DNA of 64,000 nt from Thermohalobaculum sp039026375 (GCA_039026375.1 JBCCML010000019.1:1-64000); one strand, 5' to 3'. Positions 15,981-24,607 are shown, counted from the first letter of the stretch. Notes: a model not told the origin generated them from the letters alone. A program made the numbers and translations.

Positions 15981-16754
15981 CTACTCCTTGTAGTCGGGCT
16001 CCTTGCGGTCGAGGATCCGCTTCAGGGCGTCGAAGTGCCATTGCGCTAGCGATTTGTCGCCATAACGTTCGCGGCTGCCGCGCATGCTGGTCTTGGTCTT
16101 CTCGACGATGTCTTCCGGCAAGTACTTCAGCGGGCGACCGGTCCACATGGCGTAGAGCTGCACCTGGGCCACGCGCTCCACGTAGTAGACGCGATCATAG
16201 GCCTCGGCCACGTTCTTGCCCACGGTCAGCACCCCGTGCGACGCCATGAAGAGCAGGTTCTTGTCGGCCAGTTCTCCTGCCAGGCGCGCGCCCTCGGCCG
16301 GGTCCATCCCCGGGCCGTCATAATGCTCGTCATAGCCGGTCTGCATCGAGATACCCAGCTCGGTCTGCCCGATCGACTGGATCGTCTGATCCTCTAGCCG
16401 GGTCAGGGCCGAGGCATAGGGCTGGTGCGTGTGAAAGACCGCCGCCGCCGTCGGCACATCGCGGTGGATCGGCGCGTGGATACAATAGGCCGAGCGTTCG
16501 ACAAAGCCCTCGCCGTGGACGATCTCGCCCTCGTAGTTGACCTCGTTGAAGCAGCTGGCCGTGATCTCGGACCAGTGCAGGCCCCAGGGGATCTGGTAGT
16601 AGAGCCCCTCCTTCTCGGGCACCCGCAGCGTCAGGTGGTTGAAGATGCCTTCGTGCAGCCCGTGCATCACCGCCAGCCGGTGGGCGGCGGCAAGGTCAAC
16701 GCGCGCCTGCCACTGCGCTTCGGTATGGCCTTGGATCTTGGTCTCGACGTTCAT
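15981..16754 (-). CDS. Class II aldolase/adducin family protein
   Basis: A 257-residue cytoplasmic protein of the class II (zinc) aldolase/adducin family, the fold of L-fuculose-phosphate aldolase and ribulose-phosphate epimerase. Metal-site segments are visible: the HxH pair in VFHTHQPYASAL, and the later histidine in FMASHGVLTVG. NHLTLRVP and IPWGLHWSEITAS match the substrate-side loops. It lacks the phosphate-binding serine pattern that I would expect for a phosphosugar aldolase, so the substrate may be non-phosphorylated. Related proteins in alphaproteobacteria are annotated only to family level. Confidence 0.9.
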   Translation of the reverse strand: MNVETKIQGHTEAQWQARVDLAAAHRLAVMHGLHEGIFNHLTLRVPEKEGLYYQIPWGLHWSEITASCFNEVNYEGEIVHGEGFVERSAYCIHAPIHRDVPTAAAVFHTHQPYASALTRLEDQTIQSIGQTELGISMQTGYDEHYDGPGMDPAEGARLAGELADKNLLFMASHGVLTVGKNVAEAYDRVYYVERVAQVQLYAMWTGRPLKYLPEDIVEKTKTSMRGSRERYGDKSLAQWHFDALKRILDRKEPDYKE

Positions 16755-16825
16755 GACTTGTCCTCCCTGGATTGCATAAGCCTGCGCCCAAAGCGGCCGC
16801 GGGTCAAATGCCGGCCCCGCACTGA

Positions 16826-16853
16826 TCAGATAGCGGGCATCAGATAGCGGGCA
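16826..16853. repeat. Tandem 14-bp repeat
   Basis: TCAGATAGCGGGCA occurs twice head to tail (16826-16839 and 16840-16853), just beyond the stop codon of the universal stress protein gene on the minus strand. Probably a local duplication. Confidence 0.75.
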
Positions 16854-16858
16854 CGCGC

Positions 16859-17275
16859 TCAGCGGATGACGTGGACCGAGCAGGTGGCGTGGCGGACCAC
16901 CCGCGCCGCGGTCGAGCCCAGCAGATAGTCCACCAGTTCCGGCCGGTGCGAGGCCATGACGATGCAGTCGACGCCGTTGTCTTTGGCATAATCCACGATG
17001 GTCACGCCCGCATTGCCGCGCACCACCACCGCCTGGGCGTCGATGCCCAGGCTTTCGACCTTGGCGGCCATGTCGGCTTGGGCGTTCTCGAACGCACGCT
17101 CGGCCAGCTCGACCGGGATTTCGGCCATGACAAAGGGCGGAATGTCGTCGACCACATGGAATAGCACCAGCGTCGCATCCGGTCCGCCCAGTTGCCGGGC
17201 CACGGCGACTGGGTCGACGCCCTCATCCGATTTGCTGTGGTCCAACGCGATCGGGATCAGGATCTTCTTGTACAT
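16859..17275 (-). CDS. Universal stress protein (UspA family)
   Basis: A 138-residue cytoplasmic protein of the UspA superfamily, starting after GGAGG. The N-terminal strand MYKKILIPIALDHS and the C-terminal LLGSTAARVVRHATCSVHVIR are diagnostic. The second half of the ATP loop (GSTAARVV) is present, but the first glycine of the usual G-x2-G-x9-G(S/T) loop is absent: the sequence reads SHRPELVDYLLGS. ATP binding is therefore uncertain. A near-perfect Fnr-type box (TTGAC-CTCA-ATCAA at 17335-17348) lies about 66 bp upstream, which suggests oxygen-limitation control. The DCC gene on the other strand shares this promoter region. Confidence 0.93.
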   Translation of the reverse strand: MYKKILIPIALDHSKSDEGVDPVAVARQLGGPDATLVLFHVVDDIPPFVMAEIPVELAERAFENAQADMAAKVESLGIDAQAVVVRGNAGVTIVDYAKDNGVDCIVMASHRPELVDYLLGSTAARVVRHATCSVHVIR

Positions 17276-17334
17276 GTCCACCTCCTCGGTTTGGGTCAGG
17301 TCCGCCATGGTAGGGCGTTGCCCGGCCGCCTGCC

Positions 17335-17348
17335 TTGACCTCAATCAA
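17335..17348. promoter_or_regulatory. Fnr/FnrL-type box
   Basis: TTGACCTCAATCAA matches the Fnr consensus TTGAT-N4-ATCAA at nine of ten positions, the exception being C for T at position five. It lies between the divergent starts of the universal stress protein gene (66 bp) and the DCC oxidoreductase gene (72 bp), so it could activate either in low oxygen. Confidence 0.6.
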
Positions 17349-17412
17349 GCGGGGCGGCGTGCCGCATGGCGGGCAGGGGGCGCGGACCCCATCTGCCAAC
17401 CAGGAGGCTGAT

Positions 17413-17811
17413 ATGTCCACAGAGACGCAGACTGAGACGCCGGCCGTACCCGACGACCAGAAAGCACAGCTGATCTACAACGGGGCCTGTCCCGTCTGTG
17501 ACGCGGGCGTCCAAGCGTTTCGCGCCGATGATGGCCAGACGGGCTATGTCGACATCACCACCGCGCCACAGATCCTGACCCGCCACGGCCTGACCGCGCA
17601 GGACGTGCAGTTCCGCGTGCATGCACTGGCCCCCGATGGGCGGCTTGTCCGCGGCATCGACGCGGTCGCCGTCATGCTGTCGCTGAAACGCGGCTGGGGC
17701 TGGGCGGGGGCGCTGCTGGGCTGGCCCGTCTTCCGCCAACTGGGCTGGCTCGCCTACGAGACCGCCGCGATCGTCCTGTTCCGCTGGAACAAATGGCGCG
17801 GGAATTTCTAG
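17413..17811 (+). CDS. DCC-family thiol-disulfide oxidoreductase (DUF393)
   Basis: A 132-residue protein of the DCC (DUF393) family, predicted thioredoxin-fold redox proteins. The start at 17413 follows AGGAGG. The hallmark is IYNGACPVCDAGVQAF near residue 22, with the CxxC pair (Cys26 and Cys29 by count); the usual D-C-P-x-C is here ACPVC. HALAPDGRLVRGIDAVAVML in the middle is also conserved in the family. The C-terminal half has hydrophobic segments rich in Gly and Trp. A second DCC protein lies at 48230. An Fnr-type box upstream suggests oxygen control. Confidence 0.88.
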   Translation: MSTETQTETPAVPDDQKAQLIYNGACPVCDAGVQAFRADDGQTGYVDITTAPQILTRHGLTAQDVQFRVHALAPDGRLVRGIDAVAVMLSLKRGWGWAGALLGWPVFRQLGWLAYETAAIVLFRWNKWRGNF

Positions 17812-17886
17812 GTGTCTCGAATTTCTAGGCATCCCGCGCGGCTGTGCCACACGCCGGCCAAATCACTCGGAATTAGGTGACATCAA

Positions 17887-17911
17887 GTGATTTTATTCGG
17901 AATAAAATCAC
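17887..17911. promoter_or_regulatory. Perfect 25-bp palindrome upstream of the wHTH-like gene
   Basis: Arms GTGATTTTATTC and GAATAAAATCAC are perfect reverse complements around one G. A related weaker palindrome (TCACTCGGAATTAGGTGA, 17863-17880) precedes it; both contain TCGGAAT. They sit 107-155 bp upstream of the next start, in a short AT-rich patch within GC-rich DNA. No T run follows, so an operator fits better than a terminator. Confidence 0.6.
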
Positions 17912-18017
17912 ATAGATCGCATTAGCGACAAATTAACAGAACATCGTCACTTTGGATGTCATCCGCCATGTCACCCGACAAATCCTGTCCGGTCACAAGG
18001 CGGCAGGAGATCCCGAG

Positions 18018-18701
18018 ATGACCGATGACACAACCGCCGAAACGGTGGCGGCCGTGCGTGAAGCGCTGGACCGTCTGGTTGACCGGCTGGAACGCGAATA
18101 TGCCTGGGTGCTGGAGCTGCGCGCCGACCTGGACCTGACCGAACGCACCTGCCAGCGGCTGCTTGCGTCCTGCGATGCGGCGATCCAGACGCTGCCGCGC
18201 GGCACCCGGCTGGACTATCAGATGCGCTGCGCCAAGGTCCGGCTGGGCCCCGACCGGCCCGGCAGACCGCCCGCCGATGGGCGCCAGCGCGCCATGCTGG
18301 GCTTTTTGTCCGGCAAACTGGACGAGAACATCACCAATGCCGAATTGCGGATTTTGCTGAAAGATCAGGGGTTTGACAGCTCACCCCAGTATGTCTCGAA
18401 CCAGCTGCGGGTCTGGGCGGCCGAGGGCATGCTGAAGGTCGAAGGCCACGGCGTCTACCGCGTGTCCGGCCGGAACGAGCAACTGCGCCGTATCCGTCTG
18501 CGCGAGCGGGACGAGGGCGTGCGCACGGAGATGGCCAAGGGCCGCGCCGCGGCCGAGGCCCGGCACGATGCGGTCGAAGCCGAGAACGCGCGAAAGCTGA
18601 AAGAGATTGAGGAACAACGGCTTAGACGGCGGAGCTACGGCTTTGGCCAGCGCCCGCTTTATGATCCGGGTGATCCCGAAGAGGAGGGCGCGGGAGAGTA
18701 G
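18018..18701 (+). CDS. Protein with winged-helix-like middle and coiled-coil C-terminus
   Basis: A 227-residue protein; the ATG at 18018 follows AGGAGA and is preferred over a start 66 bp upstream. Residues about 20-65 form a leucine-rich helix (LDRLVDRLEREYAWVLELRADLDL). Residues about 85-150 read LGFLSGKLDENITNAELRILLKDQGFDSSPQYVSNQLRVWAAEGML then VEGHGVYRVSG, which fits a winged-helix shape: helix, recognition helix and wing. The C-terminal 70 residues are highly charged and helical (Arg, Glu, Lys) and look like a coiled coil. A transcription or phage-type DNA-binding role is an inference. The strong palindrome upstream could be an autoregulatory site. Confidence 0.65.
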   Translation: MTDDTTAETVAAVREALDRLVDRLEREYAWVLELRADLDLTERTCQRLLASCDAAIQTLPRGTRLDYQMRCAKVRLGPDRPGRPPADGRQRAMLGFLSGKLDENITNAELRILLKDQGFDSSPQYVSNQLRVWAAEGMLKVEGHGVYRVSGRNEQLRRIRLRERDEGVRTEMAKGRAAAEARHDAVEAENARKLKEIEEQRLRRRSYGFGQRPLYDPGDPEEEGAGE

Positions 18702-18711
18702 GGGAGCTTGT

Positions 18712-18771
18712 GAGCGTGTCCGCGCCCGCGCCGCCAACACCGCGGGCGCAGCTAAAAGGTTTGACACGCTC
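18712..18771 (+). terminator. Nested inverted repeats, probable terminator
   Basis: An outer pair GAGCGTGTC (18712-18720) and GACACGCTC (18763-18771) encloses an inner pair GCGCCCGCG (18722-18730) and CGCGGGCGC (18741-18749). TCTTTTGTG follows. This sits just after the winged-helix-like gene. The 287 bp between that gene and the formate dehydrogenase end also hold CCCTCCC-CCC-GGGAGGG but no gene. Confidence 0.5.
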
Positions 18772-18988
18772 TCTTTTGTGAGCGCAGCGAGCGCGCCCGA
18801 CCCTCCCCCCGGGAGGGCGCATGGCAGCATCGAACGCGAGATAGGCAGTGCAAGTGTATCGCAGTGCCTGCGCAGCCTAACCACCGCGAGCGCCCTCCCA
18901 GGCTCGGGTGCGCTCACGGCACTCAAATACCTGGCTCTGGCGCGTAGGGCAGGCTCCTAGCCCACCCCAAGGTACACTTGGTATGCCG

Positions 18989-21799
18989 TTACTCCGCGGC
19001 GACGGCGGATGTTTCTACCGGCTCCACGCGGCAGGCCGAGTACTTGAACTCGGGGATCTTACCGTAGGGGTCCAGCTGCGGGTTGGTCAGCACGTTGGCG
19101 GCCGCTTCCACATAGGCGAACGGCACAAATACCATGTCCTCGGCCACGGCGCGGTCGGCCCGGGCCATGATCTCGATGGCGCCGCGGCGCGTCTCGATCC
19201 GCATCATGTCACCGGGTGCGATCCCCAATTTCCTCAATGTTTTCGGGTGCATAGAGGCGTTTGCCTGCGGCTCGGCCCAATCCAGCACGCTGGCCCGGCG
19301 CGTCATCGAGCCGGTATGCCAATGCTCTAACTGGCGACCTGTTGTCATGATGAACGGGAACTCGGCATCGGGCGCCTCTGCGGGCGGGACGATGTTGGCG
19401 GGCGTGAACTTGGCGCGGCCCTCGGCCCGGGGGAACGCTTCGGCGAAGACGATGGGCTGGCCCGGATCCTCGGGGCTAAGCGACGGGTAGGTCACCGCGT
19501 TCTGCACCTCCAGCCGGTCCCAGGTAATGTTGTCCAGCGACTTCATGTTCAGCTTCATCTCGGCGAAAACCTCGCTGGGATGCGTATAGCCCCAGTCCAG
19601 GCCCAGCCGATTGGCCAGCTCGGTCGTGATCCACCAGTCTTCCTTGGCCTCGCCCGGCGGCGGCACGGCGGGGCGGCCCATCTGGACCTGGCGGTTGGTG
19701 TTCGTCACCGTCCCGACCTTCTCAGCCCAGGCGCTGGCCGGCAACACGACATCAGCGTAACAGGCTGTTTCCGTGAGGAAAATGTCCTGCACGACCAAGT
19801 GTTCCAGATGCGCCAGCGCGGCACGGGCATGTTCGACATCGGGGTCCGACATGGCCGGGTTTTCGCCCAGGATGTACATGCCCTTGATGTCACCGTCGTG
19901 GATCGCGTGCATGATCTCGACCACGGTCAGGCCCTTCTCGTTCGAGAAATCGCCCGATTGCCAGACATCGGTGAAGGCCGAGCGCACGCCGTCATCCATG
20001 ACCGACTGGTAGTCGGGCAGGAACATCGGGATCAGACCGGCATCCGAGGCGCCCTGGACGTTATTCTGGCCGCGCAGCGGGTGCAGGCCCGCGCCCTTGC
20101 GTCCGACATGGCCGCACATCAGCGCCAGGCTGATCAGGCAGCGGGCGTTGTCCGTGCCGTGGATGTGCTGGCTGACGCCCATGCCCCAGAAGATCATGGC
20201 GGCCTCGGCCCGGGCGAAGGTGCGGGCGACGTCGCGCAGGACCTCCGGCGCGATGCCGCAGATCTCGGACATCTTTTCAGGCGAGAAACCGGCCAGGTGG
20301 GCGCGCATATCGTCAAAGCCCTCGGTCATCGCCTGGATGTACTGGACGTCGTAGAGCTCCTCCTCGACAATCGTGTGCATGATCGCGTTCAGCATGGCGA
20401 CGTCGGCGCCAGGGCGAAATTGCAGCGTGTGCGAGGCAAAGCGCTTCATCCCGTGCGCGCGGGGGTCCATCAGGATCAGCTTGCCGCCACGTTTGGTAAA
20501 CTGCTTGAAATAGGTGGCGGCGACGGGGTGGTTCTCCATGGGATTGCAGCCAATAACGATGGCGCAATCGGCATTTTCGATCTCGTTGAACGTGGCCGTT
20601 ACGGCGCCCGAACCAACGTTTTCGATCAGCGCTGACACCGACGATGCATGGCAGAGACGCGTGCAGTGATCGACGTTGTTATGGCCGAAGCCCTGGCGGA
20701 TAAGCTTTTGGAACAAATAAGCTTCTTCGTTCGAGCACTTGGCCGAGCCAAAGCCTGCGATATTGGTGCCTTTCTCGGCGCGCAGGCGCTTGAGACCGTT
20801 GGCGGCGGCGTCCAGCGCCTCCTCCCAGGTTGCTTCACGGAAGTGGGTCAAAAGGTTACCGGGATCGACGTTCAGACCCTTCGCGGGCGCATCCTCGCGC
20901 CGGATCAGCGGCTTGGTCAGACGGTGCGGGTGGCTGATATAGTCGAAGCCAAAACGGCCTTTGACGCACAAGCGGTTCTCATTGGCGGGGCCGTCGATGC
21001 CCTCGACCCAGGCGATCTTGTCGCGGCCGTCCTCGTCGGTCTTGATTTTGTACTTCAGCTGGCAGCCGACACCGCAGAAGGGGCAGACGCTTTCGACCTC
21101 GCGGTCATAGGCCTTGCTGTCGCCGCGTTGCGCGTCGTCCATCGCCGTGGCGGGCATCAGGGCGCCGGTGGGGCAGGCCTGCACGCACTCCCCACAGGCG
21201 ACGCAGGTGGACTGGCCCATCGGGTCGTTGAAGTCGAAGACGACCTGCGCATCGTGGCCGCGGCCAGCCATGCCGATCACGTCGTTGACTTGCACCTCGC
21301 GGCAGGCGCGCACGCACAGATTGCAGTTGATGCAGCTGTCCAGGTTGACGCGCATGGCGACATGGCTGTCGTCCAGCAGCGGCACGCGCTCTTTCTCGAT
21401 GGCAGGAAAGCGGCTGTCGGCCACGCCTTGCATGTCGGCCATCTGCCAAAGGTGGCTGGACTTGTCGCGGGCCTCCTCGCGCGCCGGCTGGTCGGCGACC
21501 AGCATCTCCATGACCATCTTACGCGCCTTGGTGGGCCGGTCCCCGGACGAGTTCACCACCATGCCGTCACGGGGTTCGCGCACGCACGAAGCGGCCAGCG
21601 TACGCTCGCCTTCGATCTCGACCATGCAGGCGCGGCAATTCCCGTCCGAGCGGTAACCCGGCGAGTCCTTGTGACAGAGATGAGGGATCAGTGTGCCTTC
21701 GCGCTTGGCAACCTCCCAAATCGATTCACCGGGCAGAGCCTCGACCTCGCGGCCATCCAGGGTGAAGCGGATGCCCTCGGGCGCGGTCTTATCGAACAT
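18989..21799 (-). CDS. Formate dehydrogenase alpha subunit (molybdenum, cysteine type)
   Basis: A 936-residue cytoplasmic oxidoreductase of the FdsA/FdhF group, oxidising formate to CO2. The start at 21799 gives the usual N-terminus. In order: a [2Fe-2S] domain with Cys42, 55, 58 and 72; a two-[4Fe-4S] ferredoxin region (CINCNLCVRAC and CVACGECVQACP); the catalytic-domain cluster CPFCGVGC; the Mo-ligand region VDHCTRLCHASS, where Cys383 followed by His is the probable ligand and no selenocysteine is needed; and a molybdopterin-dinucleotide-binding C-terminus (GRQLEHWHTGSMTRR). The usual fdsG, fdsB, fdsC and fdsD partners are not adjacent, so electrons must pass to a subunit encoded elsewhere. 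The LysR gene lies upstream on the same strand. Confidence 0.92.
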   Translation of the reverse strand: MFDKTAPEGIRFTLDGREVEALPGESIWEVAKREGTLIPHLCHKDSPGYRSDGNCRACMVEIEGERTLAASCVREPRDGMVVNSSGDRPTKARKMVMEMLVADQPAREEARDKSSHLWQMADMQGVADSRFPAIEKERVPLLDDSHVAMRVNLDSCINCNLCVRACREVQVNDVIGMAGRGHDAQVVFDFNDPMGQSTCVACGECVQACPTGALMPATAMDDAQRGDSKAYDREVESVCPFCGVGCQLKYKIKTDEDGRDKIAWVEGIDGPANENRLCVKGRFGFDYISHPHRLTKPLIRREDAPAKGLNVDPGNLLTHFREATWEEALDAAANGLKRLRAEKGTNIAGFGSAKCSNEEAYLFQKLIRQGFGHNNVDHCTRLCHASSVSALIENVGSGAVTATFNEIENADCAIVIGCNPMENHPVAATYFKQFTKRGGKLILMDPRAHGMKRFASHTLQFRPGADVAMLNAIMHTIVEEELYDVQYIQAMTEGFDDMRAHLAGFSPEKMSEICGIAPEVLRDVARTFARAEAAMIFWGMGVSQHIHGTDNARCLISLALMCGHVGRKGAGLHPLRGQNNVQGASDAGLIPMFLPDYQSVMDDGVRSAFTDVWQSGDFSNEKGLTVVEIMHAIHDGDIKGMYILGENPAMSDPDVEHARAALAHLEHLVVQDIFLTETACYADVVLPASAWAEKVGTVTNTNRQVQMGRPAVPPPGEAKEDWWITTELANRLGLDWGYTHPSEVFAEMKLNMKSLDNITWDRLEVQNAVTYPSLSPEDPGQPIVFAEAFPRAEGRAKFTPANIVPPAEAPDAEFPFIMTTGRQLEHWHTGSMTRRASVLDWAEPQANASMHPKTLRKLGIAPGDMMRIETRRGAIEIMARADRAVAEDMVFVPFAYVEAAANVLTNPQLDPYGKIPEFKYSACRVEPVETSAVAAE

Positions 21800-21926
21800 G
21801 GCGTGCACCTTCTTTGTGCGGCTTTGCCCGGCATCCCAGACCAGAATACGCAAGCGTCGAATGGCACCAGACGCCAACGGTCGCTGCCACTCAAATCGAA
21901 ATCGCAGAAGGCGTGTTCGGCAGGGC

Positions 21927-22814
21927 TTATCGTGCGCTGCTATCCAGGGCGTTCATCAGCGCCTGGACCGACGGCAACAGGGGTTTGCGGTCGGCGATGA
22001 CGATGCCGATTTGCTTCGTCAATTCGGGGTCAACCAAAGGGATGCGCACGATCTCGGCCCGGCCCATCGTGTCTTCGGCTAGGGTGTCTGACGCGATCGT
22101 GGCCGCCGTCCCGCTGCCGACCTGGACCAGCGCGGCGGTGAAGGCATTGGTCTCCATCACCACGTTCGGGGTGACGCCTGCCTGGTTGAACGCATCATCG
22201 ATGATCCGGCGGTTCATCATATTGCGCGTCAAGAGGCATAGAGGGAATTCCGCCACCTCCGCCCAGGTGATCGTCTTGACGTCCGCGGGCACCATGTCCG
22301 GCGGGGCTAAAAGCTCGTAGCGCTCGGCGAACAGGGGCTGGGCGATGAAGCCCGACGGCGTGGAGCTTTGAAGATAGGTGACCCCCGCATCCAGTTCGAA
22401 GCGTTCGACGCCTTGCGAAATCTCCGCCGCTGAACGCGAGTAGATCTGCGTGCGCAGGCCCGGGTGTCGCTGGCGCATGACGCCTGCCAGATTGGCCACG
22501 TAGCTCAGCGCGGTTGGTACAACGCCGATGGCCAGGTTGCCGGATAACTCATCGCGCGCCTGGCGGATTTCCTGGCGCAGACCCTCGGAGTCCGCGATCA
22601 GCCGGTGCGCCCAGCGCAGCGCGATCTCGCCCTCCGGCGTGAAGCCGGCGAACCGGTTGCCGCGCCGGACGATCGGTGCGCCCAGGTCCAGTTCCAGATT
22701 GCGGATCCGGGACGAAAAGGCGGGCTGCGATATCCCGCATTCGTCCGCCGCGCGGGCAAAATGGCTGTGCCGCGCCAGGGCGGCCAGCAATTCCATGTCC
22801 CTTAAATCCGGCAT
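21927..22814 (-). CDS. LysR family transcriptional regulator
   Basis: A 295-residue DNA-binding protein of normal LysR length. The N-terminal winged helix-turn-helix is visible in DMELLAALARHSHFARAADECGISQPAFSSRIRNLELDLGAPIVRR (residues about 5-50); the rest is the periplasmic-binding-like effector domain (GVVPTALSYVANLAGVMRQRHPGLRT). It lies 127 bp upstream of the formate dehydrogenase gene on the same strand, so it may regulate that gene, although LysR regulators are more often divergent. Effector unknown. Confidence 0.93.
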   Translation of the reverse strand: MPDLRDMELLAALARHSHFARAADECGISQPAFSSRIRNLELDLGAPIVRRGNRFAGFTPEGEIALRWAHRLIADSEGLRQEIRQARDELSGNLAIGVVPTALSYVANLAGVMRQRHPGLRTQIYSRSAAEISQGVERFELDAGVTYLQSSTPSGFIAQPLFAERYELLAPPDMVPADVKTITWAEVAEFPLCLLTRNMMNRRIIDDAFNQAGVTPNVVMETNAFTAALVQVGSGTAATIASDTLAEDTMGRAEIVRIPLVDPELTKQIGIVIADRKPLLPSVQALMNALDSSAR

Positions 22815-22900
22815 GATGGATCGATTGTCCCTTGGGCGTCTCTACGCGCCTGAAACTATTGGGTTCGCCCGGTCCGGTCCAGGGGCCAATCGGGGCGCGA

Positions 22901-23854
22901 CTAATCGGCCAGTGCGGTGCGGATGAAGCCCAGCACCTTGTCGGTCGAGGCCGCGCGTGCATCCGCATTGCCGCCAAAACCCACGCCCCGGACGCCGCAC
23001 ACTTCCAGGTATTCGCGGCGCCGCTCCAGCGTCTCCAGCCCCAGGCCGCCTTCCAGCGCGACCGTGTTGCCCGCGGCATCGACGGTCAGCGTGCAGCGGG
23101 GTGAGGTGTCGCGCACCGTGATCGCCCGACCAATGGTGAGGTCCGGCGCCCGAGAGTCAAAGCCGTGGCGCGCCCCGGGGTAGACGACAACCTCGGCCGG
23201 TTGACCATTGGCGGCCCAGGCCTCCGCCTGGCGCACGCAGGGCGCCGCTGGCGTCCAATCGTCCTGATCCCCGATCAGGTAGAGCAATGGCGAGGCCAGC
23301 GTCTCCTCGTCCAGCTGGTAGCCGCAGAACGGATAAAAGGCGATGGCGAACGCCATGCGCTCGTCGCTGGCAAACCCCGCCAAACGGTCCACAGCGGCCA
23401 GCGAGGCGACGATGCCGCCCTTGGACCAGCCGATAATGCCGATCTTGTCGGCGGGAATACGCGGGTGCTGGGCCAGCAGATCGCGGGCCGCGAAGGCATC
23501 CGTCATCATTCCCTGGGCCGTCACGCGCAACTGATCCTCGACCGTCGAGCCGATGTTGCGCGGGCCAAAGTGATCGACCACCAGCGCGGCAAACCCCGCC
23601 TCCAGCAGAATGCCGGCCATGCGGTCCTGACGGCTGCCCGTCCCGCCGGAGCCGTGGCTGAGGATGGCCGCGCCCGCCACCGGCCCGTCGCCGGGCGGCA
23701 GGTAGAGCTTCGCCTCGATTGTGCGCGGCGCGGCATCGGCCATGGCGCCGAAATCGTAGGCGTCCTTGCCGGTGAAGGTGACATCGGCGCCGCCGGATGG
23801 TCCGCCGCACCCCGCCAGGGCCAGGGCGGTCAGGGCCACGATCAAGCTTCTCAT
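22901..23854 (-). CDS. Lipoprotein of the dienelactone hydrolase / alpha-beta hydrolase family
   Basis: A 317-residue predicted lipoprotein: RSLIVALTALALAGCGG gives a lipobox with Cys16. The mature part is an alpha/beta hydrolase of the dienelactone-hydrolase type. Signs: PVAGAAILSHGSGGTGSRQDRMAG (oxyanion-side HGSGG), the nucleophile elbow GWSKGG (Ser in G-x-S-x-G, here G-W-S-K-G), and the histidine in YPGARHGFDSR as the third member of the triad, with an Asp in LIGDQDDWTP. The substrate is unknown. Envelope location is unusual for dienelactone hydrolase itself, so a general esterase role is more likely. Confidence 0.88.
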   Translation of the reverse strand: MRSLIVALTALALAGCGGPSGGADVTFTGKDAYDFGAMADAAPRTIEAKLYLPPGDGPVAGAAILSHGSGGTGSRQDRMAGILLEAGFAALVVDHFGPRNIGSTVEDQLRVTAQGMMTDAFAARDLLAQHPRIPADKIGIIGWSKGGIVASLAAVDRLAGFASDERMAFAIAFYPFCGYQLDEETLASPLLYLIGDQDDWTPAAPCVRQAEAWAANGQPAEVVVYPGARHGFDSRAPDLTIGRAITVRDTSPRCTLTVDAAGNTVALEGGLGLETLERRREYLEVCGVRGVGFGGNADARAASTDKVLGFIRTALAD

Positions 23855-23929
23855 CGGCCGGTCCTAATTGCTGCCTGCATTGGTCGTGGATTTAGGGCGC
23901 CTGGTGGCGGGAGGCGAGGGGGCAACTGT

Positions 23930-24595
23930 TCACCCCGACGAGAACGTCGAAAGACCCGGCGGTTCTGCCGGTTCGGGCGAGATCTCCGGTGCGGCGGACG
24001 GGCGCGGGGGCTGTGCCGCCGCAGGCGGCGTGCCTGTGCCACCGCCCAGCACCGGATCAACGTCAAAGACGATGCGCACAAAGCTGCCTGCATTGTAATT
24101 CAGCCCCTGGACGTTCAGGTGCAGCCGATTGCCATCGGCCCTCAGGCGGGCCTGGCCAATCGGCAGGGTGGTGCGCGCCCGGTCGATGCGGGCATTGGAC
24201 AGGGCAATCGGCGAGCGTTGGTCGAAGACAAACACGTAGGTGTTGCGATGGGCAGGGGTGAATTGGCCCGCGCCCGCCCGGCGAAAATCGACCTCGATCC
24301 AGTTTGGGCCGATATCGATCCAGGTGTTGACGAAGCGGTGCAACCGGCCCTGAGCGATGGCGCGCCGCGCCTCCGGCGTGTCGAAGAGACGGCTGACCTG
24401 CGGAAATTCGACGCCCGCGTTCTCGACGGTGGCGCGGGTCGGCACCGCCACGCGCACGACGCTGTGGCCGGGGGTTTCCTGGAACCAGCCCTCCAGCCCA
24501 AAGCGCGAGCCGATCAGATCGGCGGCATGGGCCAGGGCAGGCGCCGCGGCCAGGGTCATCGAGATCAACCAAACACGAAGCATGCGCACCCTCAT
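23930..24595 (-). CDS. Exported protein with proline-rich tail, function unknown
   Basis: A 221-residue protein with a Sec signal peptide (LRVWLISMTLAAAPALAHA). The ATG at 24595 is chosen over an upstream TTG; an ATG at 24583 is also possible. The mature part is beta-rich (GHSVVRVAVPTRATVENAGVEFPQVSRLF, then WIDIGPNWIEVDFRRAGAG), with no cysteines and no catalytic motif recognised. The last 40 residues are Pro/Ala-rich (TPPAAAQPPRPSAAPEISPE), a flexible linker or wall-spanning tail. It lies 75 bp from the lipoprotein hydrolase on the same strand and may be co-transcribed. Confidence 0.7.
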   Translation of the reverse strand: MRVRMLRVWLISMTLAAAPALAHAADLIGSRFGLEGWFQETPGHSVVRVAVPTRATVENAGVEFPQVSRLFDTPEARRAIAQGRLHRFVNTWIDIGPNWIEVDFRRAGAGQFTPAHRNTYVFVFDQRSPIALSNARIDRARTTLPIGQARLRADGNRLHLNVQGLNYNAGSFVRIVFDVDPVLGGGTGTPPAAAQPPRPSAAPEISPEPAEPPGLSTFSSG

Positions 24596-24607
24596 CGATC
24601 GTCCCAA

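Noticed and set aside
17881..17911. The 25-bp palindrome as a terminator of the DCC gene
   Set aside because: It stands 75 bp past the stop, has no T run and only one unpaired base, so an operator fits better.
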